Shown piece by piece: positions 1 to 11,089 of a DNA stretch of 64,000 nucleotides. The number at the start of each line of letters is the position of its first letter. Position 1 is the stretch's first letter. The notes beneath the pieces are model-generated. The model was not told where the DNA came from, did not search any database, and was given only the letters and a program-made list of their open reading frames with translations. The position numbers and the translations under genes were made by a program. Origin of the DNA: Diploptera punctata (lineage: Eukaryota > Arthropoda > Insecta > Blattodea > Blaberidae); assembly GCA_030220185.1 (NCBI GenBank), contig JASPKZ010007301.1, positions 62,001 through 126,000 on the forward strand. The letters run 5' to 3'.

Positions 1-1514
1 AAATTGTCTGGTACTGAAATCTAGTGGCTGAAAAGAAAACTCCTAAGACAATCACACATGGAGTGTCTCAACTTTGAACATCATTTACTCAAAACTGACC
101 TTTTGTTACTTATACCCCTTGGCTTCGAAGGGTCTCAATTACAATTACTTATCAGGGCTTCACTAATGTAAAAAAAAATATTCACTCACCAATTACCATA
201 TTATTCTTCTTCTCTTGCATTCTTCAATACAAATTTTAATTCAAATCTTCTCCTTTATTTTTAATCAGAATCTTCAATTAACAATTTTTTTCATTAATAT
301 TTTAAAATAAAGTCGCTATTCAATAACTTCTTCTTGTTATAAATACAATTCTTCACGTAAGTATGTTTTCTGAGTCATACTACAGTTATTTAGATATTCT
401 TCCAGGGATTTTCTCTTTATTTCTTCTCATTATACTAGATGTATATATTTTCTTCATAACTCAAATCCTTTAAACGAACGTAATGCCAACCAGACCTCCG
501 GACTCTTCTGACTTCACCTCTTGTGTCTTCTTCCTCCAACGCAGGAAGATCTCGCTGCTCCAGCGCTGGAAGATCTTGAAGGGGTCAATGGGAGGAGAAT
601 ATAAACTATCCTTCAAATAGGTATCTTAAATATATAACTATAAGCTATCCCTAACAAATGACAATCTCAAAAATAGTGGTTAGAAACCAAATAACGTCTG
701 GTAATTTCACCATTTCAAACTGAAGTTTGAAGCCCGCTGCAAACATTTTCACTTCGCAGCGAGAATCTTTCATCTTGACATTACAGAAAAACTACTGTAG
801 TTTTCAAGAACAGTATTTTCACGCTTTCTGTTTATACTTCCAGATCGAGGGATGAATCTCTGCGATATGCAGGGACCAACCCTGTCGCACCATCACAGTA
901 GCAGTTTAAATTAACTGCATGAATTTCTGGCAGGGGAAAAGGGAACAAAATCCCTAGAAAAATCTTCCTGATTTTAACTATTCTACTATGAACATCACGT
1001 GGAATGACCGAGAATCGAAACTCGGAACCCACAGGTGGAGGGCAAGTGTGTAACGACATAAGCCGTTGATTCGCCTTTCCCTCCTGTCATTATTCTTGCA
1101 TAAATTAAAAAAAAAAAATACAGTCAATCCTCCTATTCATATTTATTTTGCCCTAGTATTAAAACAAATCAATATATTTTCATATTTTTAAATTCCCTAT
1201 TTATCCATTTATTTATTTCTTTTTTTATCTGAACTATGCCTCTCTAATCATATCTGTTTACATATATATTCATTTTTCAATCTGTTATCTAAATGTTTAT
1301 CTGTCTATAATTTTATCTATTAGTCTAAATACTATAAACTTCATTTGATTACAAGAATATTATTCAAAGCTGCACAATGCACTAACACTACTACTTGAGA
1401 AAAAAAACCTAATTGAAATATACCCTAATACTAAAAGACAAACAACTTTCAGTGATATCCTGTAAGAAAACCTATATTTCCTATGTGATTTTACCTACAC
1501 TTTTGCCTACTCAT
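1..1514. other. AT-rich DNA without a recognised gene
   Basis: No coding region is supported. A slightly GC-richer patch at about 480-600 contains short repeats of GGAAGATCT. The segment at 840-1080 read on the minus strand has a sequence resembling a Pol III B box (GAGTTTCGATTCTC) and could be the head of an old tRNA-derived SINE, but I see no second copy here and no convincing A box. The short open frame at 832-1059 (minus) overlaps this segment and has no protein-family features. Confidence 0.5.
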
Positions 1515-2290
1515 GATTTAACCTATTAAACAAGGGCCTGAATTTTCATTCATAAATAGTCCGAACATATCAAGTACTATCTGCCAATGAATAATTTTAA
1601 TGTTCTCCTGTATCTCGATCATCTAAAGCTACTATAATTATTAGTCTTATTTTAGGGTCGGAATAAATAGTTAAACGAAATTAGTCTTAATTTAATTACT
1701 ATCCATACATTTTAGACGAAAGGATCGTGTTTTAAAAGATTTTTTAAATATTTTGTTATTATTCAATACTCTTTAGTCACAAAAGTGTACTTTCAAAATT
1801 AATAAATATTGAAAATATTCATTATAAAAAATAATTTGAATAATTTTCAACAATATTTCTGACATATCAACAAGTAAGTTCAAATTTTGTTCTAAAATAA
1901 TTAAATATTCAAATCGTTCTAAATATAAGCAATTTATTCAGCCCTTTTGTAGAAAACAACTAAGAGAAAAAAATGGAGGCTGAAATAAATTGAATTAATC
2001 CAAAAATAAAATAAACTACATATTTCCAGATATTATTTCTTTACGTGTTTTTACGGAACAAACTTCGATAAATATTGGGTTCCTGTCGTCGCATGTATAT
2101 GCTTTATTTTCACTATTCATATTGTATGCCCAAGCATGAAAATTCCTTCTGGTTTAACTAAACTGCCAGGACATCAGTAAGTTTCAAATGCTATTGCATA
2201 TAAACAGAAAGTAGAAAATCCTCCACTATATCACGTCGAATACAACTCTTAAAAAATTCAGGCCCTTATTCCTATAAACAGGTGTTAAAG
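1515..2290. mobile_element. Possible non-autonomous DNA element (MITE) with about 35-40 bp terminal inverted repeats
   Basis: The left end (TTTAACCTATTAAAC then AAGGGCCTGAATTTT) reappears inverted at the right end (AAAATTCAGGCCCTT then CCTATAAACAGGTGTTAAA). The 15-nt GGGCCTGAATTTT block is identical in the two ends, the outer parts are diverged. The roughly 700 bp interior is AT-rich and has no open frame. A MITE-like element is inferred from the inverted ends. I could not define a target-site duplication, and superfamily is unknown. Confidence 0.45.
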
Positions 2291-2616
2291 GAGGGACCGA
2301 TGAACCGATGATTCTGAAATTCTACAGAAACTACAGACATCCAGTGTGGTCAATAAATAAAAATGTACACTCACCAGTAGGAGGTAGTGCTCCAGATATA
2401 CACCACCTGAAACAACACAAACACCACTCTCAGCACATATTCACAATACATCCTAAAAAAAACTACGATGAATGAAATTCCACCCACATTTTCTAACTGC
2501 TCTCACCACATTTATTTCCATGACAATACATTATTTTATTTCACATAAAACTCTTATTCATTCCTAAAAAATACTTTGTTTTTAGATATTACATGTACTG
2601 CTCCTCCAAACTTCTA

Positions 2617-2985
2617 TAAAACATTAAAATAAAACTGTATAAAACAATATTATCCTCCCAGTTGTAGGTATTTTAAGGATGCAAAACTTTGTCTCTTACT
2701 TTAAGGGAAGAGAAACAGATTACGAGTGTTTGATAATAGAGTTCAAGTAAATTTTTTGGACCAAAGAGAGATGAAACAGAGATTTGAATGGAGAATACTA
2801 TTGAATAGTGAGCTAAATGATCTTTATGGGAAAACACATCTAACAGGAACAGTTAATTCTCCTACTGTAATGGGTAAGTCATTTGTTACGAATGAAGAAT
2901 GAAAGAGGTACATGGAAATTTCCCTGTAAGAAAACCTAAGGAAAAACTCCCAGAACGTAAGCCATAAATGAGATTTCAAAGAGAC
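2617..2985 (+). mobile_element. LINE-A, degenerate 3' fragment
   Basis: The sequence aligns by eye to the downstream part of the LINE-A reading frame seen best at 62565-63173: the stretch encoding TLTLRE, FGPKRDE and the region up to the GRPRMRW motif is recognisable at nucleotide level (for example TTGGACCAAAGAGAGATGAA). Many substitutions and indels break all frames. It stops before the usual C-terminus and tail, so both ends are lost. It sits just outside the satellite array. Confidence 0.65.
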
Positions 2986-3040
2986 ACTTTATCTAGGCAG
3001 CCTCTCCTTTTTTTGAAAATTCATATACAAATGCATCCAT

Positions 3041-3056
3041 GCATGCATGCATGCGC
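3041..3056. repeat. Short (TGCA)n microsatellite
   Basis: About four alternating ATGC/TGCA units lie immediately upstream of the first satellite remnant. No function is suggested. Confidence 0.7.
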
Positions 3057-3103
3057 AAGCTTATGTGCAAATGTACAAAAAATTGAAATATTGAAAACTG
3101 CAT

Positions 3104-3544
3104 AAACATTGGTGGAATCTGTTGCAATGTACGGAAGTGAGGTATGGACAATCAATAAGTACTACAAGAATAGACTAATAGCTCTAGAAATGGATTATTT
3201 ACGAAGAAGTGCCAGAAAGTCTAAATTAGAACGTGTCACAAATAAGGAAATTAGAAACAAAATGGAAGCAGAAGAAAGCATAATTGAAAGAATTGAGGAA
3301 AAGGAATTAAAGTGGTTAGGACATGTTTTAAGAATGGAAGATGAGCGATGGCCGAAGCAACTATATGAATGGCATCCTAACAGAAAGAAGAAAAGAGGAA
3401 GACCAAGGTTAACATGGAAGGAAAACATGAAGACAGTAATGCAAGCTAGAGGGCTAAGCATCGAAGATGCCCAAGACCGTAGGCTTTGGAGGTTTGGCAC
3501 GGGAAGACGGCAGCAGCTGTAAAAACCCGAAGATAGATAGATAG
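3104..3544 (+). mobile_element. LINE-B, 5'-truncated copy with 13-bp target-site duplication
   Basis: The copy begins inside a reading frame (no start of its own) and ends in a short (GATA)n tail. It is flanked by the 13-nt direct repeat GAAAACTGCATAA at about 3092-3104 and 3545-3557. The duplicated target is the satellite monomer sequence GAAAACTGCA, so the element landed inside the satellite. 5' truncation, a simple-repeat tail and a 13-bp duplication are the classic signature of target-primed reverse transcription by a non-LTR retrotransposon. Confidence 0.85.
3109..3522 (+). CDS. Non-LTR retrotransposon ORF2 C-terminus (partial, LINE-B)
   Basis: This 137-codon open frame is the extreme C-terminal part of an endonuclease/reverse-transcriptase polyprotein, downstream of the RT catalytic domain. 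Recognisable blocks in order are YGSEVWTINK (residues 8-17), LEMDYLRRSARKSK (26-39), KWLGHVLRMEDERWPKQLY (68-86), a basic KKKRGRPRLTWKENM (93-107) and a terminal DRRLWRF. These blocks recur in insect LINE proteins. The frame is intact to its stop, which is unusual here and suggests a fairly young insertion. The first codon is TTG because the copy is 5'-truncated, so it is not a functional gene start. Confidence 0.8.
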   Translation: MVESVAMYGSEVWTINKYYKNRLIALEMDYLRRSARKSKLERVTNKEIRNKMEAEESIIERIEEKELKWLGHVLRMEDERWPKQLYEWHPNRKKKRGRPRLTWKENMKTVMQARGLSIEDAQDRRLWRFGTGRRQQL

Positions 3545-5640
3545 AGAAAACTGCATAATATCATTATACAGGCTGTGTGTCCAGGATTTATAAAACAAAA
3601 ATTCCGACTTACATCTCAAATTTCCATTGTGGGTTCTAAGGCATAATCTTGGTGTTTCAACAAAAATGTAAAATTTTCGAAATTTATAAAACTGCAAAAA
3701 TTCTATCTACAGGCTGTGTTCCAGGTTTCTAATGTAAAAAGTAGAGCATACATCCCAAATTTCCAATTGTGTATTCCAATACTTCATTCTTGCTGTTTTA
3801 ACCAAAAATGTCAAACATTTTAACAAAATGTCAAAAACTACAAAAATTTAGTCTACAGGGATTTATAATCCAAAAACTCCGACCTAGATTTTACATTTCT
3901 CACGGTGTATTCCAAAGCTAAAGTCTTCGAGTATTGAAGAACAATAAAAAATTACAGATTTTGAAATCTGCAAAATTCATTTTACAGAGTATGTTCGATA
4001 TTTATAATAAAAAAAATCCGGCCTACATCCCAAATTTCCCGCTGTGTATTCCAAGACTAAACTTTGTGTTCTTACCAAAAAGTCACAATTTTAGAAATTT
4101 ATAAAACTGAAAAAAATTCAGTCTATAGAATCCATTAGGGATTTCTATTGCAAAATTTCGACCTACATCCCAACTTTTTTATTGTATAATCCAATCTATA
4201 ATAGCCTTGGTGTTTTTACCAAAAAAAGTCAAAATTTTCGAAATTTTTAAAACTGAAAAAAATCTGTCTACAAAGTATGTTCGGAATATCTAATGCAAAA
4301 AAATCCACTCTATATCCAAAATTTCCTAATGTGTATACCAAGGCTATACATATTCTTGATACTTTAATAAAAAGAACACAATTTTCGAAATTTGAAAACT
4401 GCAAAATATCTGTCTACAGGATATGTTCAAGATTTCTAATGAAAAAAATCCGGCCAACGTACCAAATTTCCCATTGTATATTCAAAAACTTGTTTTTTTT
4501 AAATAACATTTTCGAGTGTTTTAAAATTGCAAACGTTCTGTCTACAGGCTGAGTTCAGGATTTCTAATGCAAAAAACCGTCCTAATCACAAATATCATTC
4601 TTTATTCCGAGGTTATGGTTTTTACAAAAAAAAGTCAAAATTATCTATTTTTAAACTGCAAACATTCTGTCTACAAGGGCGTGTTCGCGGTTTTAATGTA
4701 AAAATATGATTACACCACATTTATTCCATTGTGTATTTCAGGACGTTAGTTCCGGTGTTTTTATCAACAATTTTAAAAATATCAACTTTTTATAAAGCCT
4801 AAAATTCAGTCTACACAGAGTTCGGGATTTCTAATGCAAAAATTTGGGCTTACATTTCAAAATTCTCATTATGTATTCCAAGGTTATAGTCTTGAACTAC
4901 TGAAGTAAATTACAAAATTTTCGAAAATTCAAAAGCTACAAAATTCAGTATACAGGATATGTTCGATATTCCAAGACAATACTATTGGCGTTTTTATGAC
5001 TGAAAATTCATCTATAGGTTGATCGACATTTCTAATGCAAAAATTCCGGCCTACATACCAAATTTCCCATTGTGTATTTTAAGATAAGGTATTTTTACAA
5101 ACAAATATCAAAATTTTTGAAATTCTTTAAACTGTAGAAGTTGAGTCTGAATGCGGTGTGTTCGACATTTCTTAGGCAAAAATTTAGACTTACGTTCCGA
5201 ATCTCTCATTATGTATTTCAAGCCTACTATCCAGGTGTTTTTATCAAACAAGTCAACATTTTCGATATTTTATACTGAAAAAAAAGTGTACTGTTTGTGT
5301 TCGGTTTTTCTAATGCAACAAATAAATAGATAAATAAATAAAATAAAATAAAAAAACAAAAGGAAAAATTTGCCTACATCCCAAATTCCCCATTTCGTAT
5401 TCCTTTATAGTATGTTATAGTCTTGGTGTATTTACAAAAAAATTCAAAATTTTTAAAACTGAAAAAATGCAATATACAAACAAACAAACAAAGCCTACAT
5501 CCCAAATTTGCCTTTATGCATTCCAGGACTAAATATAAACTTGGTGTTATTAAGAAATATGTAACATTTTTTGAAATTTTCAAAACTCCAAAAATTCGCC
5601 TTCATTGTGTGTTGGTGAGAAGGTGTCTAATGCAAATAGT
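3545..5640 (+). repeat. Satellite S1, block 1 (about 140-145 bp monomers)
   Basis: Degenerate head-to-tail monomers follow one another without a break. Each monomer can be read as TTCAGTCTACAGGGTGTGTT, then CGGGATTTCTAATGCAAAAA, then ATCCGGCCTACATCCCAAAT, then TTCCCATTGTGTATTCCAAG, then GCTATAGTCTTGGTGTTTTT, then A-rich spacer with GTCAAAATTTTCGAAATTTT and TAAAACTGCAAAAA. Monomers are strongly diverged from each other with many small indels, so short frames in this block are chance products. Confidence 0.9.
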
Positions 5641-6298
5641 TGTATTGTAGAAATGTTTCCATCGTCAACTAAACTTGCAGCTACAACAAAGCTCACGCAT
5701 AGTAACCGTAGTTTGGGCCCGGAGGAAATATCTCTGCCTAGCAGGCTTGTCCCGTAACTCAAAAACCGCTTGCTTACCTTACCTTATAATGTAAACATTT
5801 ACCCCGATAGTCGGAAGAGAGTGGGATAACTATATAATCACGTTGCAATTTCTTAAAACCGCAGGAAAACTGAAAATATAAGCCTATGTAATGAATCCAA
5901 ACATTTATCTGGTAAACTTATTACATATCACGTCTTAATCATTAATTAATTATAATTTAGCAGTCCAAGCAAATATTCCCGAACATTAAGTACATTGTGG
6001 ATATTGAAAGTCTGAACTTAATTATTGTGAATTATTTTCAGACCTGAATGTAAATTTACAATAATGGAAGTAAATGGAAATGTTACCGGTACCGTATTTA
6101 GAGAATATTTCTACTTTGCTAATTCTCGATATTCTTCACCAAAGGCCCAAACTTCGAACGTTTGTCCTTTCTGACAATCACTTGAATTAGAACTCAACTG
6201 ACCCACTCATGTTTTCATTGTCATTTCTTCTTCTAAATTAGTAACTATATTGCCACATTTACAAGGCATCTATCGACACCATTATCTGGCCAAAGTGA
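5641..6298. other. Non-satellite AT-rich DNA, nothing recognised
   Basis: The satellite stops near 5640. A CG-bearing patch at 5690-5760 contains GGGCCCGGAGGAAATATC but matches nothing else in the window. I see no gene, tRNA or repeat boundary. Confidence 0.5.

Positions 6299-6386
<88 letters not shown>
6299..6386. repeat. (AAT)n microsatellite, about 28 units
   Basis: This is an uninterrupted run of AAT triplets. It produces an artificial poly-leucine frame on the minus strand. It directly abuts the 5' side of a SINE-C copy. Confidence 0.97.
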
Positions 6387-6401
6387 CTATTAATATTAAT
6401 A

Positions 6402-6708
6402 TTCGACCGCGGTGGTCTACTTGTTATGTTCCTTGCCTCTAGTCCCAAGGATCGTGGGTTCAAAAACTCAGCCGGGTCGATACATTTTTTTTAGGATGGA
6501 AAAATCCAAAGGACAAGTCCTCCGGCATTACAAGTCTGAACATTTTTAGGTTCATAAAAGAACATCGAGTCTGAATAAAAGGCTTCTGTGTAAAATATAT
6601 CCGTCTTTTATCCATCCAGTAATGCCTTATTTGGCTATTGGGTGTCCCATTGTAGGGATATGCTAACCATATGGCACTCGTTAACATGTGTGGGTAAATA
6701 ACAGTATT
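6402..6708 (+). mobile_element. SINE-C copy (tRNA-derived)
   Basis: A tRNA-like head (CGACCGCGGTGGTCTACTTG, GTTATGTTCCTTGCCTCTAG, then GTGGGTTCAAAAACTCAGCC, where the B box is GGTTCAAAAACTC) is followed by the family body with AAGTCCTCCGG, AGTCTGAA and CTGAATAAAAGGC. Compare copies at 15622, 23071 and 27955. This one is moderately diverged. Confidence 0.75.
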
Positions 6709-6711
6709 CAA

Positions 6712-7006
6712 ATTTAGCGTAGTGGTTAAAGCACTGACCTACAAGCCGGAGGGTCGAGGGTTCAAGTCCCGTTGGGGTCAGGATTTTTAAACTGACCCAA
6801 ACCCTCTGGCGGCACTATGGCCCTGGGGTCGACTCAGCCTCTAACGGAAATGAGTACCAGACGCTTGTTCTGGGGGTAAAGGCGGCCGTCACGCAGGGCT
6901 GACAACCCGGCTGACATAAATTGCCGATTGTCTAGAAAAAGTGGGAGCCTTAACCTCCTACTACCCCAAGGGCCTCCGGGCCTGTTGTAGGATCACTTTA
7001 CTTTAC
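6712..7006 (+). mobile_element. SINE-B copy (tRNA-derived)
   Basis: The head carries TAGCGTAGTGGTTAAAGCAC (A-box region) and GGGTTCAAGTCCCG (B box), matching a tRNA-like Pol III internal promoter. The body includes TCTGGCGGCACTATGGCCCT and GGCGGCCGTCACGCAGGGCT, and the copy ends in ACTTTACTTTACTA. It is the best-preserved SINE-B here and lies directly after a SINE-C copy. Relatives are at 19938 (minus), 51400 (minus) and 53490 (plus). Confidence 0.85.
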
Positions 7007-7507
7007 TAAGAAACTCCCGATAGAGACCAGCCGTGTACCCACGCGGGACGTACCCATATGAGGTATATAAATACAATAATACAATAAAATTAAAGGTAAT
7101 TAAAATTAAAGCTAATAAAATAATATATACACAGCTCCAATCTACTATAAATGAAAAAAAAATTATAAAATAAATGAATAACAAATTATTCATTGTTAAA
7201 ATACTATTAGTGAGATGTTCTTGTCAGTTATTTAATAAGAAAATTAAAGTTTGTTTCTGAAAGAATTTATAGATTGTCAGTCTCTGATATAGGTGGAAGA
7301 GAATTCCATATGCCAGCAAGAGAAACTGTAAAATATTTTGAGAAAATAGTGTGATGAAGACAATGCGCCTAATTTATGTTATCACAGAGTCCAAAGAAGA
7401 TGTGATAAATAATTAGAAAATTATATGTGTACTACTTTATAAAGAAGGGATAGGGACTGGATGGTTCTACAATCTTGTAGATATGCGAATTATTACACTA
7501 AACAAAA

Positions 7508-7835
7508 CAGTGTAACGTCATCTTACTTCTAAGATCGCGTAAGTCTAATTTAACAAAATTTTCAGAAAAACATACATATTTTTTAACATTGCTTATTATT
7601 TTGTTACTATGTTTTTAATGTCTTATTTGGAATGTTTAAATTCAAAATAAGACATTTTTACACAGTTTTTCATCCATTCCATGTCCCCCAGTCCTGTTAT
7701 TGTTCTTATTTCTTAACATAATTACAAAATAATAATAAATGCCAAAAATGTTTTCATGCTGTCTTGAAAAATTTGTTAAATTAGACTTACGAGGTTTTAG
7801 AAGCAAGGTGACGATAACTAGTATCATTTACACTG
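7508..7835. repeat. Foldback element FB4 (palindrome with arms of about 130-150 bp)
   Basis: Almost the whole interval is self-complementary. The left arm runs CAGTGTAACGTCATC..., GTAAGTCTAATTTAACAAA... and ...TTATTATTTTGTTAC. It reappears inverted to the right, ending TTACACTG. The centre is a perfect 12-bp hairpin, AATGTCTTATTT/AAATAAGACATT. It lacks an open frame and any hammerhead-like core. It could be a MITE or a foldback transposon; no target-site duplication was defined. Confidence 0.7.
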
Positions 7836-7849
7836 ACAGTATACTATTT

Positions 7850-8072
7850 TGGGATTGCACGTAAATGTACCGGAAAAGGAAAGTTGGAAGACAAAAAAAA
7901 AAGTTGGAGTGAAGTGTTTAAGTGTGGACTAGAATAGCTCAAGACAGACAAAGATGGAAGCAAACCATAAAAATGTTGAAGTGATAGTCCCAAGGGATTG
8001 ACTAACCCGGGGACGTCACGTAAGCTACCCTACAGTCGCAGGAGGCCCTTGTCCGAAATGGGATGATTATGG
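7850..8072 (+). mobile_element. Probable LINE C-terminal fragment, degenerate
   Basis: Nucleotides around 7895-7970 translate to a stretch like SWSEVFKCGLE, stop, LKTDKDGSK, which fits the RPKKSW...D...DR..W end of LINE polyproteins. The rest (7980-8070, with GGGGACGTCACGTAAGCTAC) is not recognised and may be its 3' untranslated region. It abuts a LINE-A 3' fragment. Confidence 0.4.
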
Positions 8073-8216
8073 GCTGAGAATAACATTAACTATGATTTGA
8101 GAGAAGTAGATTATATAGGGAATGATTGGAAATCATTAGATCAGGATAAGGATGTATGGAGAGCTTATGTCCGCGCGGCCATGAACCTACGGGTTCGATA
8201 GTGCCAATGAGTAATT
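8073..8216 (+). mobile_element. LINE-A 3' end, short fragment
   Basis: The fragment encodes NINYDLREVDY, then DW(K)SLDQDKDVWRAY and VRAAMNLRVR followed by TAG, the invariant LINE-A C-terminus. The 3' end is GTGCCAATGAGTAA. It is 5'-truncated to about 140 bp. Confidence 0.85.
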
Positions 8217-8341
8217 CTAAAACTGTGTCGTTAGACTACCCGCAGTGAAGGGAATGCAATTTGTCTTCTGCGCATCGAAGGACATGTGTCAACTGAGATG
8301 AAAACAAGTTCTATCCCAAAGTTTACATTGTTTACTTTATG

Positions 8342-9043
8342 TTTTTAAGAAATGTCGAAATTTAAAAATAAATCAGTCTACATGATGAGTTCGCAATTTC
8401 TAAAGCAAATAATCCGGCCAACATTCCAAATTTCCCATTGCGTATTCCGATTATATAGTCTCGGTGTTTTTAACTACTGTGTTAAATTTTTAAAACTGCA
8501 AAAATTTATTCTACACAGTGGGTTCGGTATCTTGATGCAAAAATTCAGCATTAGATCCGAAACTTACCTTTATCAATTCCCTGTGATTTTTTTTTAACAG
8601 GCCCTATCAATATTTTTGAAACTTTTATAATTCAGCCTACGTGATGATTTCGGGATTTATAACGCAAAAAAATCCGACATACATCCAAAAATTACCCATT
8701 ATGTAGTCCTAGCATAATATCTTGGAGGTTTTGCCAAAAAATGACAAAATTTTGGATTTTTAAAAATTCGCTAAAATGCAGTCTACAATGAGTATTTGGA
8801 TTTTTTATGTAAAAAAATCCGTACTTCATCCCAAATTTTCCATTGTGTATTGCGAGGTAATAATCTTCACTTTTTAACAGAAAAGTCAAAATTTGATACA
8901 TTTTTAAACAGTTAAAAAATCAGTCTACAGAGTGTGTTTGTGGTATCCAATGCAAAAAAATAAATAAAATATATAAAATAAAAAACAAAAAAAAAACCCC
9001 GACCTACATTCCTAATTTTCCATTTTGTATTCCAAAGCTATAC
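8342..9043 (+). repeat. Satellite S1, block 2a
   Basis: The monomers have the same orientation as block 1, for example CAGTCTACATGATGAGTTCG, then CCGGCCAACATTCCAAATTT, CCCATTGCGTATTCCGA. The array is cut at the monomer word CCAAAGCTATA by the MITE at 9044. Confidence 0.88.
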
Positions 9044-9580
9044 AGAATGCTCCGAAACTCTTCGTTCAAATTAATATAGGAGATACAGAACATCAAAACA
9101 AATATATTTCGATAAGGAACTTATGGTCTCCGAAGTCAACTTGTAATGTTAGAGAACATTTTTTAAGGAGTTGACGTAGACTGTTGCGTCAGCCGAGGTG
9201 GCCCCTGATCTGGATTTCTTCCTCTGGAGGCATATGAACGCAGCTGGTGTATGAAACCGTTGTGGAAACAGAAGAAAACCTCGTCGCTAGAATTGCCGTT
9301 GCTGCTGTAACTATTATGGACATGCCAGGGATCTTCGAAAGAACGCGACAATCAATGGTCAGACGATGTACTGCGTGCACGCATGCAAGTAAACGATCGT
9401 GCATTCGAGCAATTTCTGGGATGCCACTGCTGTAATCAGCATGTTAAACTACCTTCTGTGTAATGTCTCTTAAATTACAAGTTGACTTCTGAGACCATAT
9501 GTTCCTTATTCTAAATATATTTGTTTTGATGTTCTCTATCTCCTGTATTGATTTTAACAAAGAGTTTCGGAGCACTATCT
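9044..9580 (+). mobile_element. DNA transposon relic with about 105-bp terminal inverted repeats and mariner-like transposase remains
   Basis: The left end (GCTCCGAAACTCTTCGTTCA, ..., GAAGTCAACTTGTAAT) is repeated inverted at the right end (ATTACAAGTTGACTTC, ..., AAGAGTTTCGGAGC), giving TIRs near 9049-9153 and 9470-9573. CTATA flanks both sides, consistent with TA-type target duplication, and the satellite continues in phase beyond it. The interior encodes PDLDFFLW (around 9200) and, after a frame change, a stretch like YETVVETEENLVARI...PGIFERTRQSMVRRC. That resembles the C-terminal catalytic region of Tc1/mariner transposases. Most of the transposase is deleted, so it is non-autonomous. Confidence 0.75.
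9247..9435 (+). pseudogene. Mariner-like transposase, C-terminal remnant
   Basis: This 62-codon frame contains TEENLVARIAVAAVTIMD, PGIFERTRQSM and VRRCTAC, a pattern known from the tail of mariner-type DDE/D transposases. The last catalytic acidic position would lie just upstream in PDLDFFLW (about 9195-9225) in another frame, so a frameshift or stop separates the two. The catalytic core upstream is missing. It is not functional. Confidence 0.65.
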
Positions 9581-10785
9581 CTATACACATATTCTTAGTG
9601 TTCAAAAAGTCAAAATTTTTGATATTTTAAAAACTGCACAAATTCAATCTACAGGCTCTGTTCGTGATTTCTAATTTAAAGAATCCGGTATTTATCGCAA
9701 ATTTCTTATTTTATAAAAAATGTAAAAAATTAAAAACTGTAAAAATTCAGTCTACAGAATGTTCTCAAGATTTTTAAAGCAAAACAAAAATAAATAAAGA
9801 TCCGTACATCTCAAACTCCCCATTCTTCCCACTGTTATTCTTATCAAAAATGTGAAAATTTTCAAAATAATTAAAACTATGAAAATTCAATCTACAAGAT
9901 GAGTTCAGGACTTCTACATGCAAAAAATCCGTCTTACTTCCCAACTTTGTTTAATTCCAAATCTTTAGTCTCAACATTTTTAAGAACAAAGCAAAATTTC
10001 AATCTACAGGATAAGTTCGGGATTTCTAATGCAAAAATCTGCCCTAAATCACAAATTTCACATTATATAATTCCATAGTTATAGTCTCGGCATTTTAAAA
10101 AACATGTAAAAATGCCGACTTTTTAAAACTCAAAAAAATTAAATGTACAGAGTGTGTTCGGATTTTCTAATGTAACTAATCCTGCTTATATCACATATAA
10201 CTCATTGTGTGTTCCAAGACTATAATCCTGGTGTTTTTACCAAAAAATAAAAAATTATAACTACAGAACTCGGTCTACAGATTTTTAAAGCACATCTTAA
10301 ATATCCTATCATGTATTACAAAGTTATATGTAGGCTTAGTGTTATGAAATACGCCAACATTTTCGAATTTTTAAATTTACAAAAATTCAGACTACGTGGT
10401 GCGTTGAGGTTTCTAATGCAAATAATCCGGTATATATCACAAAAATCCTTTTTTTTACTCCACGGCTATAGTCTTACGTAGTGTTTTCAACAAAAATGTC
10501 GAAAATTTTAAATTACATTAATTAGTGTACAGGGTGAGTTTACGATTTCTAAAGCTAAAAATCTGGCCTACATTCCAAATTTCCCAATGCGTATTCCGAG
10601 GATTATAGTCTTCGTGTTTTTCAACAAAAATGTCAAAAGTTTCGATATTCTGGAAACTGCAAAAATTTTGTCCATGTGGTGGGTTTGGAATTCCTAATTA
10701 AAATATCCGTACTACATCAGAAATTTCCGGTTGAATATTCCCAGGTTATGATCTTTGTGTTTTCACTAAAGATAACATCTTTTAA
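9581..10785 (+). repeat. Satellite S1, block 2b
   Basis: The array resumes after the MITE with CTTAGTGTTCAAAAAGTCAA and continues as about eight diverged monomers, for example AATCTACAGGATAAGTTCGG, then GATTTCTAATGCAAAAATC. It ends near GTGTTTTCACTAAAGATAAC, where about 1.9 kb of other DNA is inserted. Confidence 0.88.
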
Positions 10786-11089
10786 ATGGATTTTGTTTTT
10801 TAGAAATAAATAAGCATTTTTAATCACAATTTCACACTGATTACAAAAATGAAATCCGCTTTCGCGTACCACGTCAGAATTTTTTACAATTCAAAATTTC
10901 ATGTTTTGAAATTTTTCGTAATGTATGTACTGTACTGACATTACAGTGTGCTTATCGTTTGTTAGAAAGGCCCAACAGATTATAATTTCAACTTCATTAC
11001 TTAAAATGTGAAATAATATAACTATTATTATGTTTATTTTTTTAATTATGTTTATATTTATTAAAACTACTAACTATATCCGTCCTAGG
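10786..11089. other. AT-rich flank of the inserted pseudogene segment
   Basis: The DNA is unlike the satellite and precedes the pseudogene. It contains CATTACAGTGTGCTTATCG. It may be the 5' flank or terminus of whatever element carried the gene; no terminal inverted repeat with 12600-12695 was found. Confidence 0.4.

Noticed and set aside
832..1059. 75-codon frame on the minus strand
   Set aside because: No family features; it overlaps a possible SINE-like segment.
3109..3522. Host gene because the frame is open
   Set aside because: Target-site duplication, truncation and LINE motifs show that it is a retrotransposon 3' end.
6245..6463. Open frame with a long leucine run
   Set aside because: It is translation of the (AAT)n microsatellite and SINE-C on the opposite strand.
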